From: Dethiosulfatarculus sandiegensis
GTDB lineage: Bacteria; Desulfobacterota; Desulfarculia; Desulfarculales; Desulfarculaceae
Direction: 5' to 3'
Length of the DNA stretch: 64,000 nt
NCBI RefSeq assembly: GCF_000931935.2
Contig: NZ_AZAC01000001.1
Location: forward strand, 124,001 to 188,000
In this document: positions 16,970-26,118 of the stretch, in pieces
Layout: each line of letters starts with the position of its first letter
How positions within the stretch are numbered: position 1 is the stretch's first letter
Translations under genes and position numbers: made by a program
Notes under the pieces: model-generated
What the model was told of the DNA's origin: nothing
Databases searched by the model: none
What the model saw: only the letters and a program-made list of their open reading frames with translations

Positions 16970-17737
16970 ATGTCCATGCTTTTACGGACTTTTTTACATA
17001 TATCAGGGATTGGGGCCAAGCGGGAATTGATGCTGTGGCAGGCAGGCATAAACACCTGGCGGGATTTTATGCAAAAGGGGCCGGAGCTTTTGTCGCCGCG
17101 TATTTTCGGCCTGGGTAAACCAGTGATAAAAAGATCCCTGGCCGCACTGGCAAGCCCCGCCGGGTTGAGCGAACTGGCCAAAATGATCCCCGCCAGGGAG
17201 CAATGGCGTTTTTATCCCCATTTTGCGAAAGTTGTTTTTTTGGATATAGAAACCGGTTTTAATGCCCTGGAATGGGGAGGTATCACTGTGGTGGGGCTTT
17301 ATGACGGCAACAAGGTGGAGCAGTTCATAAGCGGCCGTAACCTGAATGAGGTTCGGCACGCCCTGCGCGGTTATGATATTGTCTGCACCTTCAGCGGCAC
17401 CAGTTTTGATCTGCCGGTTTTGAAAAAGGTTTTCTCTGATATTTATCTGCCGCCGGCCCACATTGATTTGAGGTGGGTCTTGAAAAGGCTGGGTTACACC
17501 GGCGGGCTTAAGCGCATAGAAAAGGAATTTGGTCTGGACAGGCCCGCTGATGTCCGGGATATGGACGGCCTGGAGGCGGTGAGGCTGTGGCAGGCCCATG
17601 AAAAGGGCGACCCAGATGCCCTGGCCTTGCTCTGCGAATACAATGCCTGTGATATCCTGAATTTAAAACCTTTGCTCGAGTTCAGCGTGAGTGAGCTGGA
17701 AAAAAGGCTTATGGCAAGGGCCGGTCTGACAGGCTAA
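16970..17737 (+). CDS. YprB-like ribonuclease H-fold 3'-5' exonuclease
   Basis: A 255-residue protein. Residues about 4-40 contain a helix-hairpin-helix-like segment (HISGIGAKRELMLWQAGI). Residues about 85-245 form an RNase_H_2/DnaQ-like domain with acidic motifs FLDIETG, TFSGTSFDLPVL, HIDLRW and YNACDILNL, the spacing of a DEDD exonuclease. Related B. subtilis YprB is a predicted nucleic-acid exonuclease with no firm role. Confidence 0.8.
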   Translation: MSMLLRTFLHISGIGAKRELMLWQAGINTWRDFMQKGPELLSPRIFGLGKPVIKRSLAALASPAGLSELAKMIPAREQWRFYPHFAKVVFLDIETGFNALEWGGITVVGLYDGNKVEQFISGRNLNEVRHALRGYDIVCTFSGTSFDLPVLKKVFSDIYLPPAHIDLRWVLKRLGYTGGLKRIEKEFGLDRPADVRDMDGLEAVRLWQAHEKGDPDALALLCEYNACDILNLKPLLEFSVSELEKRLMARAGLTG

Positions 17738-17837
17738 ACTGCCAATACGTTGTTAAACAACAGGTTTTACTTAATTGCATATTATTTCATCTTTTGGGTC
17801 AAGCGGCCAAAAGGCGGATTTTCATGGAGGAGATAAA

Positions 17838-18299
17838 TTGGATTTGATTCAGGGTGTTAAAGTCAAGGAGCTTAAGGTCATACCTGATGAGCGCGGCCGC
17901 CTGATGGAGATGCTGAGGGTTGACGACGAAATCTTCGCCGGTTTTGGCCAGGTTTACCTGACCACAACCAACCCAGGTGTGGTCAAGGCATGGCATTTAC
18001 ACAAACAGCAGACCGACAATGTGGTCTGCGTGGCCGGTATGATCAGGCTTGGGCTTTATGACGATCGCAAGGACTCCCCGACTTTTGGTATGGTGAACCA
18101 GTTTTTCATGGGGGTGCACAAGCCCCTTTTGGTGCAGATCCCCGCCTTTGTCTATCACGGCTGGAAATGCGTAAGCCAAGAGGAAGCCTTGATCGTAAAT
18201 ACGGTTACTAAACCATATAACCCCGAAAATCCTGATGAATTCAGGTTGGATCCCCATGATAATCATATTCCCTTAAACTGGGAGCGTAAAGACGGGTAA
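17838..18299 (+). CDS. dTDP-4-dehydrorhamnose 3,5-epimerase-like cupin
   Basis: A 154-residue RmlC-like cupin. KAWHLHKQQTDNVVCVAG carries the conserved catalytic-type histidine, followed by GLYDDRKDSPTFG and IPAFVYHGWKCVS. The start is a TTG at 17838 with GGAGGAG at good spacing; an upstream in-frame ATG (17775) would put this site inside the gene. Other rhamnose genes are absent nearby, so the exact sugar-nucleotide substrate is uncertain. Confidence 0.75.
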   Translation: MDLIQGVKVKELKVIPDERGRLMEMLRVDDEIFAGFGQVYLTTTNPGVVKAWHLHKQQTDNVVCVAGMIRLGLYDDRKDSPTFGMVNQFFMGVHKPLLVQIPAFVYHGWKCVSQEEALIVNTVTKPYNPENPDEFRLDPHDNHIPLNWERKDG

Positions 18300-18467
18300 A
18301 GGCTGCCCGGCCTTTACACTCCAATTGGCCTTGGTCAAAAGTGGCGGGACACGGCAGGGGGTGCGTTTTTCTTGAGCATTGGCTTTGTTTGTATTGGCGG
18401 ACCGCACCGCAGGCCTGCTGACGCTCCCTTTGCCTTTCCGATAAAAAACCGATGCAGGACAGGTTGT

Positions 18468-18497
18468 TTGACTTTGCCTGCCCCGCCGGGATACATA
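18468..18497 (+). promoter_or_regulatory. Possible promoter of the lipoprotein-mla operon
   Basis: TTGACT (18468-18473), an 18-base spacer and TACATA (18492-18497) lie about 35 bases before the first ATG. The boxes are reasonable but read only by eye. Confidence 0.35.
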
Positions 18498-18531
18498 GGA
18501 GTCAGTAAAAGCCCAGGTAAAAGGAAAAGAC

Positions 18532-19143
18532 ATGAAATCTGATTGCTTGCACTTCACAGGCAGCCAAAATAAACGGTTGGGGAGGTATGCTTACAAACTC
18601 AGCCTGCTTCTTTTTTTGTGCCTTTTTCTTGCAACCGCCTGCAATTCCTCCAAGCCCCCTCAAGATTCCAAGACTCGGGCTTTTGTGCGCCATATCCAGA
18701 ATGTTTACCAAAAAGCCTCTGAAAAACTGGCTTCTCCCCTGGCGGACCGGGACAGGGGGCGGGTTATACTGGCCTTGGCCGACATTTTTAGGAATCAGGC
18801 TGGTTCTGAGGCCTCCTTTCAGTTCAGCCTGGGGGTGGTGGATGAAAAGGGGCGGGTTATTGCTTCTCGCGTGCCCTCGCCTGATGAACCCTCTGGAATT
18901 TGCGGAAAAGGGCTGAATCAGGATTACAGTAAATACAAGGTTTTTAGCAAGGCCCTTTCTGGAGGCAGGCTCAGCACGGGCAGGCTTTATATTGAAAACG
19001 CCTCCTTTTTCGTGGTCTGCGGGCCTGTAAAGGAAAAGGGCAAGGTTGTGGGGGCCTTGGGCATCATGATAAACGTAGAGTTGGCCAGTGAAAGATCCGG
19101 AGTTTCGGTCGAGGAACTTCTTGAAATAAATATGAATTTCTGA
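18532..19143 (+). CDS. Probable lipoprotein with a Cache/PAS-like sensor fold
   Basis: A 203-residue exported protein. A hydrophobic segment (about 23-37) ends in LATAC, a probable lipobox. The remainder has the pattern of a small periplasmic ligand-binding fold: GVVDEKGRVIASRVP, then FVVCGPVKEKGKVVGALGIMI, typical of Cache or PAS-like sensors. It directly precedes the mlaE-type gene by 16 bases and may help or sense for that system. The function is inferred only from fold-like patterns. Confidence 0.6.
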   Translation: MKSDCLHFTGSQNKRLGRYAYKLSLLLFLCLFLATACNSSKPPQDSKTRAFVRHIQNVYQKASEKLASPLADRDRGRVILALADIFRNQAGSEASFQFSLGVVDEKGRVIASRVPSPDEPSGICGKGLNQDYSKYKVFSKALSGGRLSTGRLYIENASFFVVCGPVKEKGKVVGALGIMINVELASERSGVSVEELLEINMNF

Positions 19144-19159
19144 AGACAAGGCAAGAGGC

Positions 19160-20299
19160 GTGAAGCTGGAGACCTCCCAACTGGAAACAGAGATCCAAAC
19201 CACTTCCCAAGGCGGTTTGAACTGGCGACTCAGAGGCTGCCTGGACCTGACCACCATGGAAAAGGCCCTGACAGGTTTTGATCGCCTGATAGAGGAACAC
19301 CACCCCTCGTCCATATCAATTGATTGCCGGGATCTCTCCTATCTGGACAGCGCCGGGGCCATGACCCTTTTAATGCTGGAGCAAAAGGCCGGGAAAAAAG
19401 CTATAAGCGTTTCCCTTGAATATTTAAGCCCCGACGCAGCCGCGCTCAAATCTCTTATTGAACTGGATCAGGTGGAGAAAACCGCCTTAAAGCCGGTGGC
19501 CAAATCCGCGGGGTTTGTGGAAAACCTGGGCCGGGCCACCCTTGACCTCAAGAGCGATCTGGCTCAATCCGTTTCCTTTTTAGGCGAGTTTTTTATCAGT
19601 ATCGGCAAGATATTCAAAAGGCCCGGGCTTCTGCGTTTGGGAGATGTGGCCTTTTACATGGAGCAGGTGGGGGTTAACGGGCTGCCCATAATAGGTCTGA
19701 TCGGCTTTCTTTTGGGTATGATCATGGCCTTTATGTCTTCTTTGCAGCTTAAGGACTTCGGGGCCAATATCTATGTGGCCTCCCTGGTCGCCGTGGCCAT
19801 GGTCCGCGAGCTGGGGCCGATAATGACAGCTATTTTGGTGGCCGGACGTTCCGGGTCTTCTTTTGCCGCCGAGATAGGCACCATGAAGGTGAACGAGGAG
19901 GTGGACGCATTATCGGTGATGGGATTTGATCCCATGATTTTCCTGGCCATGCCCAAGGTGCTGGCAGCGATAATCATGGTGCCTATTCTTACGGTGTACG
20001 CCAATATCATGGCCATCATAGGAGGGCTTTTGGTGGGCGTAATCGGCCTTGACCTGACTGCCTATGCCTATTTGAATCAAACAATCAGCAGCCTTGACCC
20101 CTTTTGGATCGGCAGCGGAATAGTAAAATCCGGTGTATTCGCCCTGATTATCTCCGGAGTGGGATGTCAGCAGGGATTTTTGGTAAGGGGAGGGGCCCAG
20201 TCGGTGGGGCAGGCCACCACCAAAGCGGTTGTGGCCGCCATGTTTTTGATAATTGTGGCTGATTCGGCTTTTGCCGTGATTTTGCATTATGTGGAGTGA
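19160..20299 (+). CDS. mlaE: MlaE-type ABC permease with N-terminal STAS domain
   Basis: Permease of the phospholipid/lipid trafficking ABC system between inner and outer membranes. Residues about 1-110 form a STAS domain (SISIDCRDLSYLDSAGAMTL), the role played by separate MlaB in E. coli. Residues about 125-379 are the MlaE domain (VRELGPIMTAILVAGRSGSS, EIGTMKVNEEVDALSVMGFD). The start is GTG with AGAGG upstream. It overlaps the ATPase gene by four bases (GTGA). Confidence 0.92.
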   Translation: MKLETSQLETEIQTTSQGGLNWRLRGCLDLTTMEKALTGFDRLIEEHHPSSISIDCRDLSYLDSAGAMTLLMLEQKAGKKAISVSLEYLSPDAAALKSLIELDQVEKTALKPVAKSAGFVENLGRATLDLKSDLAQSVSFLGEFFISIGKIFKRPGLLRLGDVAFYMEQVGVNGLPIIGLIGFLLGMIMAFMSSLQLKDFGANIYVASLVAVAMVRELGPIMTAILVAGRSGSSFAAEIGTMKVNEEVDALSVMGFDPMIFLAMPKVLAAIIMVPILTVYANIMAIIGGLLVGVIGLDLTAYAYLNQTISSLDPFWIGSGIVKSGVFALIISGVGCQQGFLVRGGAQSVGQATTKAVVAAMFLIIVADSAFAVILHYVE

Positions 20300-21093
20300 A
20301 TGTGCCTGATTCTTCGGCTCAAAACCAGGTTCTCATGGAAAGGTCCATAATAAAAGTAAAGGGACTTACTGCCAGATTTGGTGAGAGCACCATTTTGCAA
20401 AATGTCAGCTTTGAGGTGGAGAAGGGTGAGATTGTGATCATAGCCGGGGGCAGCGGCTGTGGAAAATCAACCCTGGTGAGGCATATGATAGGCATTCATC
20501 AGCCCGCCGCCGGCAGCGTGGTTATAGCCGGAGTGGACGTGGTGAACGCATCGAGCCGGGATCTCTCTTATTTCAGGCGCAATATCGGGGTGTTGTTCCA
20601 GTCCGGGGCCCTTTTGGGGTCATACACCATCTTGGAGAACGTAATGCTGCCCTTGCAGGAGTTCTCCGGGCTCAGCCTGGAAAATGTTGAACAGGTGGCC
20701 AGGCTTAAGCTCTCTTTAGTGGGGCTTTCAGGCTATGGCAATCACCTGCCGTCAGAGGTTTCCGGCGGTATGCTCAAAAGGGCCGGTTTGGCCAGGGCCA
20801 TGGTCCTGGACCCCAAGGTGCTGTTTTTTGACGAGCCCTCGGCGGGCTTGGACCCCATAACCTCGGCAGAACTGGATCGCCTGCTCTTGAGCATCAATCA
20901 GGGCCTGGGCACCACCATGGTTGTGATCACCCATGAACTGCCTAGTATCTTCAACCTTGCGCACAGGGTTATTATGTTGGATAAGGAGCCCAAGGGAATC
21001 ATAGCCATCGGCAGCCCGGTTGAGCTGCGGGACAAGTCAAAAGATCCCAGGGTGATTAATTTCTTTCGCCGCGAACCTCTGGGACAGGAGTAA
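20296..21093 (+). CDS. mlaF: MlaF-type ABC transporter ATPase
   Basis: ATPase of the same lipid transport complex. Walker A GGSGCGKST (about 50-58), Q-loop VLFQSGALL, signature VSGGMLKRAGLARAM and Walker B KVLFFDEPSAGLDP are all present; the signature has the MlaF/Ttg2A form. The start overlaps the mlaE stop; ATG codons further in (before ERSIIKVKGL) are alternatives. Confidence 0.95.
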   Translation: MNVPDSSAQNQVLMERSIIKVKGLTARFGESTILQNVSFEVEKGEIVIIAGGSGCGKSTLVRHMIGIHQPAAGSVVIAGVDVVNASSRDLSYFRRNIGVLFQSGALLGSYTILENVMLPLQEFSGLSLENVEQVARLKLSLVGLSGYGNHLPSEVSGGMLKRAGLARAMVLDPKVLFFDEPSAGLDPITSAELDRLLLSINQGLGTTMVVITHELPSIFNLAHRVIMLDKEPKGIIAIGSPVELRDKSKDPRVINFFRREPLGQE

Positions 21094-21098
21094 AAGGC

Positions 21099-22073
21099 AT
21101 GCCTAAAAAGGCGTCTTCCTTTAAAGTGGGCCTGTTTGTTTTGCTGGGTCTGGCGTTAATGCTGGGCGGTATGTTTTTTCTTGGAATTTCCAGGTATTTT
21201 GACCGTTCTCCCTATTATTCCACTTTTTTTAACGAATCGGTCCAGGGGCTTTCCCGGGATTCGGTGGTGAAATACCTGGGTGTTTCGGTGGGCCGGGTGG
21301 TTGAGATAAGGGTGGCCCCGGATTATGAGTTGATCGAGGTGGTCATGGAGGTTAAGTTCGCCGGAGATCCCAGTCAGGAACTGGTGGCCCAGTTAAAGGC
21401 CGTGGGCATAACCGGGCTTTCCTTTGTGGAGCTGACCCGTCGCCAGCCGGGCGACGCAGATGAATCGCCTGTGATCAATTTTGCGGCCGAGTATCCGATT
21501 ATCCCTTCCAAGCCTTCGGAAACAGCAAGGATTTTTTCCAGTCTTGAATCCATAACCAGCCAATTGCGCAAGATTAATTTTGCCGAAATGGCAACCACTG
21601 TTCAGGATATTTTAGACGCGACCAAGGAGATGGTCACTGATAAGCGTCTGGCCAAGAGCCTGGAACACATGGAAAAGGCTGCCGACAACCTGGAAAAGAT
21701 CAGTACGGAAGCCAAACGCCAGCTCATGGAGTTCAAGGGCGGAAGACTGGGCAAGGATTTGAGGGCGCTCAGCAAGGACGCCAGGGATATGGTGGCCAAG
21801 GGCCGGGAGCTGATCGCGACTGTTGAAAATGAAGTCAAGTCCATGAAACTGGGTGCGACCAGCGAACAGGTGCGGAATCTGGTGGACAAGGATGTCAGGC
21901 GCATGATCAACACCCTGGATCAGGACAGCCAGGAGTTGATGAATCAGCTTATCAATACCAGCCAGGGACTTGAACAGGCGGCCAACGAGCTTAACCAATT
22001 GTTGCGCAGGCTCAAACAGAGTCCTTCTCAGGCCATTTTGGGTAAACCGGTTCCGCCAAGGGTGATCAAGTAA
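21099..22073 (+). CDS. mlaD: MlaD-type MCE substrate-binding protein
   Basis: A 324-residue protein with an N-terminal membrane anchor (about 8-29) and an MCE domain (about 38-115; QGLSRDSVVKYLGVSVGRV). Its C-terminal half is a long helical tail (about 150-310), as in MCE proteins that build periplasmic tunnels. It follows mlaF by five bases and completes the E-F-D order. Confidence 0.93.
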   Translation: MPKKASSFKVGLFVLLGLALMLGGMFFLGISRYFDRSPYYSTFFNESVQGLSRDSVVKYLGVSVGRVVEIRVAPDYELIEVVMEVKFAGDPSQELVAQLKAVGITGLSFVELTRRQPGDADESPVINFAAEYPIIPSKPSETARIFSSLESITSQLRKINFAEMATTVQDILDATKEMVTDKRLAKSLEHMEKAADNLEKISTEAKRQLMEFKGGRLGKDLRALSKDARDMVAKGRELIATVENEVKSMKLGATSEQVRNLVDKDVRRMINTLDQDSQELMNQLINTSQGLEQAANELNQLLRRLKQSPSQAILGKPVPPRVIK

Positions 22074-22091
22074 CAGAAAGGCTGCTGAATT

Positions 22092-22754
22092 ATGAACTTA
22101 GTGAAACAGAAAAAAAATGGCCTTTTATGTCTTGGTCTGGTCCTTTTGTTTTTTTGCGGGGGGTGCTTGGGCTCTCAGGCCCCGATAATGGTTCGTCAAT
22201 GGTCCTTGGAGTACGATCCCCCGGCCAAGCCCGGTGATGTGAATCCCCTGGCAGACCAGACTATCTCCCTTAAGCGCTTTACCGCCAGCATGGATTTCAT
22301 TACCGATGACATGGTCTATCGCCCGGATGATTATGAAAGGGGGGTTTATCCCTACAACCGTTGGCGGGTGCGCCCGGCGGAGATGGTGGGGGATATGCTT
22401 CTGCGCGATATCAAGGCCGCAGATATGTTCAAGGCGGCCTTTGGACCGGAAAGGGCCGATGATGCCAGGTTTGTGTTGGAAGGCGGAGTGAGCCGCTTTT
22501 TGGAGGTGGACGCAAAGGAAAACTGGCAGGCAGAGCTTGAGCTGAGCCTGACCCTTTTGGACAGGCAGGAAAAGCACCTGCCCCAGAGAATTCTTTTTCA
22601 AAAACAATATGAGGCCATGATCCCCATAAAGGAAAAAGGCGCTGCCGGCCTGGCCAAGGCCATGAGTCTGGCCATGAGTCGAATCTCGGAAAAGGTGCTG
22701 GTTGATCTCAAGCTGGCCTGCGAAAAGGCGGTCTTGAAAAAACAGGAAGATTAA
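22092..22754 (+). CDS. ABC-type lipid transport auxiliary lipoprotein (PqiC-like)
   Basis: A 220-residue exported protein with an N-terminal hydrophobic segment ending in a cysteine-containing lipobox-like motif (FFCGGC). VRQWSLEYDPPAK at the start of the mature part and the C-terminal segment match ABC_trans_aux proteins (PqiC/YmbA-like), outer-membrane lipoproteins that accept the MCE tunnel. It is the last gene of the operon before a bidirectional terminator. Confidence 0.75.
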   Translation: MNLVKQKKNGLLCLGLVLLFFCGGCLGSQAPIMVRQWSLEYDPPAKPGDVNPLADQTISLKRFTASMDFITDDMVYRPDDYERGVYPYNRWRVRPAEMVGDMLLRDIKAADMFKAAFGPERADDARFVLEGGVSRFLEVDAKENWQAELELSLTLLDRQEKHLPQRILFQKQYEAMIPIKEKGAAGLAKAMSLAMSRISEKVLVDLKLACEKAVLKKQED

Positions 22755-22881
22755 GCAGAGAGCACCCCTAAAATCGGAGATTTTTGGGGACCGGGGTGGT
22801 GGGGTGTTGAATTGCGAGGTTTACTCGAGCCGAGGGATTCGAGGCAATTGGCGGCAGAGAAAGTCCGATTTGTTCAGTAAA

Positions 22882-22921
22882 AAAAGCCCCGGCCGGGGTT
22901 TGAATTCCGGCCGGGGCTTTT
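22882..22921. terminator. Bidirectional intrinsic terminator
   Basis: A perfect 15-bp inverted repeat (22882-22896 and 22907-22921) has an A run at its left edge and a T run at its right edge, serving both the mla operon (plus) and the chemoreceptor gene (minus), which converge here. Confidence 0.9.
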
Positions 22922-22947
22922 ATTCACCGCGATTCAATGAAAAGGGA

Positions 22948-24987
22948 TCAAAATTCTTCAAAGCCGTCAAGAGTGTCGGTCTGGAAAAATTCGTCTTCCA
23001 TCATGTTTGATGCCTGTGATTTTTGGGCGACAGCGGCGTTTTTCACCGGCTGCCTGGACTGGGGAGCGGGCAAGGGCCTTCGGGCGGCAGGTGAAGAGTC
23101 CTGTTTGGCCCCCTGTTCCCTTACCTTGAACTGGCTGATCTGGTTGCGCAGGTTTTCAGCCGCACTGGCCATCTCCTCGGCCGCGCTGGCGGATTCTTCC
23201 ACCAAAGCGGCGTTTTGCTGAACGCCTTCGTCCATCTGAGCCACGGCCCGGTTCACCTCTTCAATACCCTGGGCCTGTTCCTGGCTGCTGGCGGCCATTT
23301 CGCCTATGGTGCGGGCCACTCCCTGGACATTGGTGATGATTTCCTTCAAAAGCTCCCCGCTCTCATTGACCAGCTCATTGCCCAAGTCCACCTTGCTTAC
23401 GCTGTCTGAGATGAGATGCTGAATTTCCTTGGCCGCAGTTGCCGAGCGCCCGGCCAGGTTGCGCACTTCACCGGCCACCACGGCAAAGCCGCGCCCGGCC
23501 TCTCCCGCCCGGGCCGCCTCAACTGCCGCGTTAAGGGCCAGCAGGTTGGTCTGGAAGGCTATTTCATTTACCACGTTAATGATTTCTGCGATTTTGTGGC
23601 TGCTCTCGGTCACGGCCTTCATGGCTTCAGTGGTGCGGGCCACACTCTCCCCACCGTTTTTGGCCATCTCGGAAGTCTGGTCGGCCAGGCGGCTGGCGTC
23701 TTCGGCATTGGCGGCATTTGTCTTGACCAGGCTGGTCAGTTCCTCCATGGCGCTGGCTGTTTCCTCCACGGCGCTGGCTTGCTGTTGGGTGCGGTCGTTT
23801 AAGTCCTGGTTGCCCTGGCTGATCTCACCGGCTGAGCCGCCGACCACCTCTGAGCTGAGTTTTACTTCGGAGATAATATCATGCAGCTTGACCAAAAAGC
23901 CGTTGAACTCACCGGCCAGCTCGCCTATTTCATCACGGGAGTTGACCTTGATGCGCTTTGTAAGGTCCCCCTTACCTTGGGCAATATCCTTCAGGCGTTC
24001 CAATACTTCCCTAAGCGGTCCGCTGATGGCCTTGGCAATGAGATAGCTGATCAAAAATCCCAGGATGACGCTGATTACGGAGACTGCGAGAATTATCGTA
24101 AGTATGCGGTCATTTTCCGCCTGCAACCTGGGGCCAAGCTCATCCTGTTCCGCTTTTACCGACTGTTGGATTTGAACCAGAAGATCAACAACCGCCGGTC
24201 CCAGGCGGTCCAGTTTCTGGTTATAAACCCGGTTTGATTCCCGGGTCAGATCAAGCAGATTTTTCACCCCTTCCGTATAAACCCGGCGGTCGGCCTGGAT
24301 GGAACTCATGATTTGTTTTTGTTGTGCGTCTATAAGATGCTGATTCAGGCTGGTCAGGCTGTCGGCCAGGCTTGCCAGTGCGGATTCCATTTTTTCGGCA
24401 TCTGCCTGGTCACTGGTTTTCAGGAAGGTGAGAGCCGCATGCCTGGCCAGCAAAAGATGCCTTAGGGCAAGTCCGGAATTAACAGAGGCCGCAGTGTTGT
24501 TTCTTTCTTCTGAAATGCGCAGGAGCCGGGCCAGATTTTGGTCCAGGAGAGCGCCTTTGGGGACCAGCACCTCTGCCAGGAGTTTTTCTCGTTTGACTGT
24601 CAGGTCAACAATCTTGTCAAAACTGGACTCATATTGTTTAACATGTTTCCTTACCTGATCTAAAAGGGCTCTTCTTTGTTTGCTGCCGGTTTTTTGTTCA
24701 TAGCTGTCCAGATAATCATGCATCTTTTTAATATAGGCCGCGAATTCCTCTTGATCCTTTATTTGGCCCTTGAGGACAAAATCCTTGACCTGCATGCGCA
24801 CCATGAGCACGTCAGTTTCCAAAGAACCAGCCAGGTTGGTCTCCAGGGCCAGGGACCGATAGGTTCTGAAACCTTGGGAAGAACTGTTAAGTGCATACCA
24901 GCTGACCGTAGCCACGGTTATGAGCAATATTAAAACCAGGCTGAAACCAAGCAGGGTTTTGGTTCCCAACCGCATGTTCCGGAACAT
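22948..24987 (-). CDS. Methyl-accepting chemotaxis protein with long periplasmic helical sensor
   Basis: A 679-residue transmembrane chemoreceptor. TM1 about 12-32, a roughly 260-residue all-helical periplasmic domain of HBM type, TM2 about 295-320, HAMP, then the signalling domain with the hairpin-tip motif [20 protein letters not shown]. The C-terminus has a proline-rich linker and ends in DGFEEF, which fits the x-[HFYW]-x2-[HFYW] pentapeptide that tethers CheR/CheB in some receptors. GGAG precedes the ATG at seven bases. The ligand is unknown; HBM receptors often sense organic acids. Confidence 0.95.
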   Translation of the reverse strand: MFRNMRLGTKTLLGFSLVLILLITVATVSWYALNSSSQGFRTYRSLALETNLAGSLETDVLMVRMQVKDFVLKGQIKDQEEFAAYIKKMHDYLDSYEQKTGSKQRRALLDQVRKHVKQYESSFDKIVDLTVKREKLLAEVLVPKGALLDQNLARLLRISEERNNTAASVNSGLALRHLLLARHAALTFLKTSDQADAEKMESALASLADSLTSLNQHLIDAQQKQIMSSIQADRRVYTEGVKNLLDLTRESNRVYNQKLDRLGPAVVDLLVQIQQSVKAEQDELGPRLQAENDRILTIILAVSVISVILGFLISYLIAKAISGPLREVLERLKDIAQGKGDLTKRIKVNSRDEIGELAGEFNGFLVKLHDIISEVKLSSEVVGGSAGEISQGNQDLNDRTQQQASAVEETASAMEELTSLVKTNAANAEDASRLADQTSEMAKNGGESVARTTEAMKAVTESSHKIAEIINVVNEIAFQTNLLALNAAVEAARAGEAGRGFAVVAGEVRNLAGRSATAAKEIQHLISDSVSKVDLGNELVNESGELLKEIITNVQGVARTIGEMAASSQEQAQGIEEVNRAVAQMDEGVQQNAALVEESASAAEEMASAAENLRNQISQFKVREQGAKQDSSPAARRPLPAPQSRQPVKNAAVAQKSQASNMMEDEFFQTDTLDGFEEF

Positions 24988-25074
24988 CTTTTTTCTCCAG
25001 GTATAAATAAAACCAAATCGCGAGTCTTAACCTGATCCTAAAAATCAGTATAAATCAGAAAGGCTGCGAATCCT

Positions 25075-25102
25075 ATTATGATCCCTCTTATTAGTTAGTC
25101 AA
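25075..25102 (-). promoter_or_regulatory. Sigma70-type promoter of the chemoreceptor gene
   Basis: On the minus strand TTGACT (25097-25102), 16 bases, then CATAAT (25075-25080), giving an about 80-base leader to the ATG. No sigma28-type sequence was seen. Confidence 0.45.
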
Positions 25103-25281
25103 CCTGTCAATTAATTTGTCGAATATGCCAATTTCCTGCCCTGTATTTCAGATCTGCATCAACTTGTACACTTTTATTGCAAAGCTTTTCCAGCGGGCGG
25201 CAATGAGCTATTATAGTTTCCAAATCCGTATTTTTACGGGACTGTATATTCCGGATATTCTCCCTTGAGTTAGCGCCTTCT

Positions 25282-26118
25282 ATGCAAAGAAAACATGTTT
25301 TTTGGCGAGGGGCGGCTGGAATACTTTTGTTCCTGGGAGTGGTTTCCATGGGTCTTAACGGCATAATCGATTCTTTTGTTTTTTTCCCGGACAAACAATT
25401 GATAGGTACACCCAATGACCTGGAGATGGATTATCGGAATTTGTGGATAACTGTGGAAAAGGAAAAAATAATTCATGCCTGGTGGGTGCCCGCTCCGGAT
25501 CCGGGGGCCGTGGTTTTGTTTTGTCATGGAAACGCGGGCAATATCTCTCACCGTCTGGATAACCTGGCGGGGCTTTATCGCCTGGGGCTGAGTGTGCTTA
25601 TTTTCGATTACAGAGGCTATGGCAAGAGCCGTGGATCGGCAAGCGAAGAGGCCTTATACGCAGATGCGCGGGCGGCCTGCGCCAGGGCCGGGGAGTTGGC
25701 TCGACAGGCCGCGGTTCCCCTGGTGGTTTTCGGCAGGTCCCTCGGCGGGGCGGCGGCAGTCGGACTGGTGGAAGAACCGGGAATTTCCGGAATGATATTG
25801 GAATCCACCTTTACCAATTTAGCCGACATGGCCAAGGTGCAATACCATTTGCCCTGGACCGGCTCATGGTTGGCCGGACGATTCAACTCCCTGGACAGAA
25901 TCAAAAACGCCAGAACGCCCCTACTGTTCATTCACGGAAATCAGGACTATATTGTACCCTTTGAACTGGGGAAGAGGCTTTTTCAGGCAGCCCCTGAACC
26001 CAAAGAGTTCATTGCCATTGAAGGAGCCGGTCACAATGACACCATAGAAACGGCAGGTCAGGCTTACTATGAGAAACTTGCCCAATTTATAAACAGCTTG
26101 AAAATGGTTGAATCATGA
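25282..26118 (+). CDS. Membrane-anchored alpha/beta hydrolase (BEM46-like)
   Basis: A 278-residue serine hydrolase. An N-terminal hydrophobic segment (about 8-27) anchors or exports it. The oxyanion loop HGNAGN (82-87), nucleophile Ser153 in GRSLGG, Asp222 in GNQDYIVP and His251 in GAGHND form a complete triad. Substrate unknown. The start lacks a clear ribosome-binding site. A four-base overlap (ATGA) joins it to the CDF transporter. Confidence 0.85.
   Translation: MQRKHVFWRGAAGILLFLGVVSMGLNGIIDSFVFFPDKQLIGTPNDLEMDYRNLWITVEKEKIIHAWWVPAPDPGAVVLFCHGNAGNISHRLDNLAGLYRLGLSVLIFDYRGYGKSRGSASEEALYADARAACARAGELARQAAVPLVVFGRSLGGAAAVGLVEEPGISGMILESTFTNLADMAKVQYHLPWTGSWLAGRFNSLDRIKNARTPLLFIHGNQDYIVPFELGKRLFQAAPEPKEFIAIEGAGHNDTIETAGQAYYEKLAQFINSLKMVES

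Noticed and set aside
22804..23010. 68-codon plus-strand frame between the mla operon and the chemoreceptor
   Set aside because: It spans the bidirectional terminator and runs into the chemoreceptor gene.
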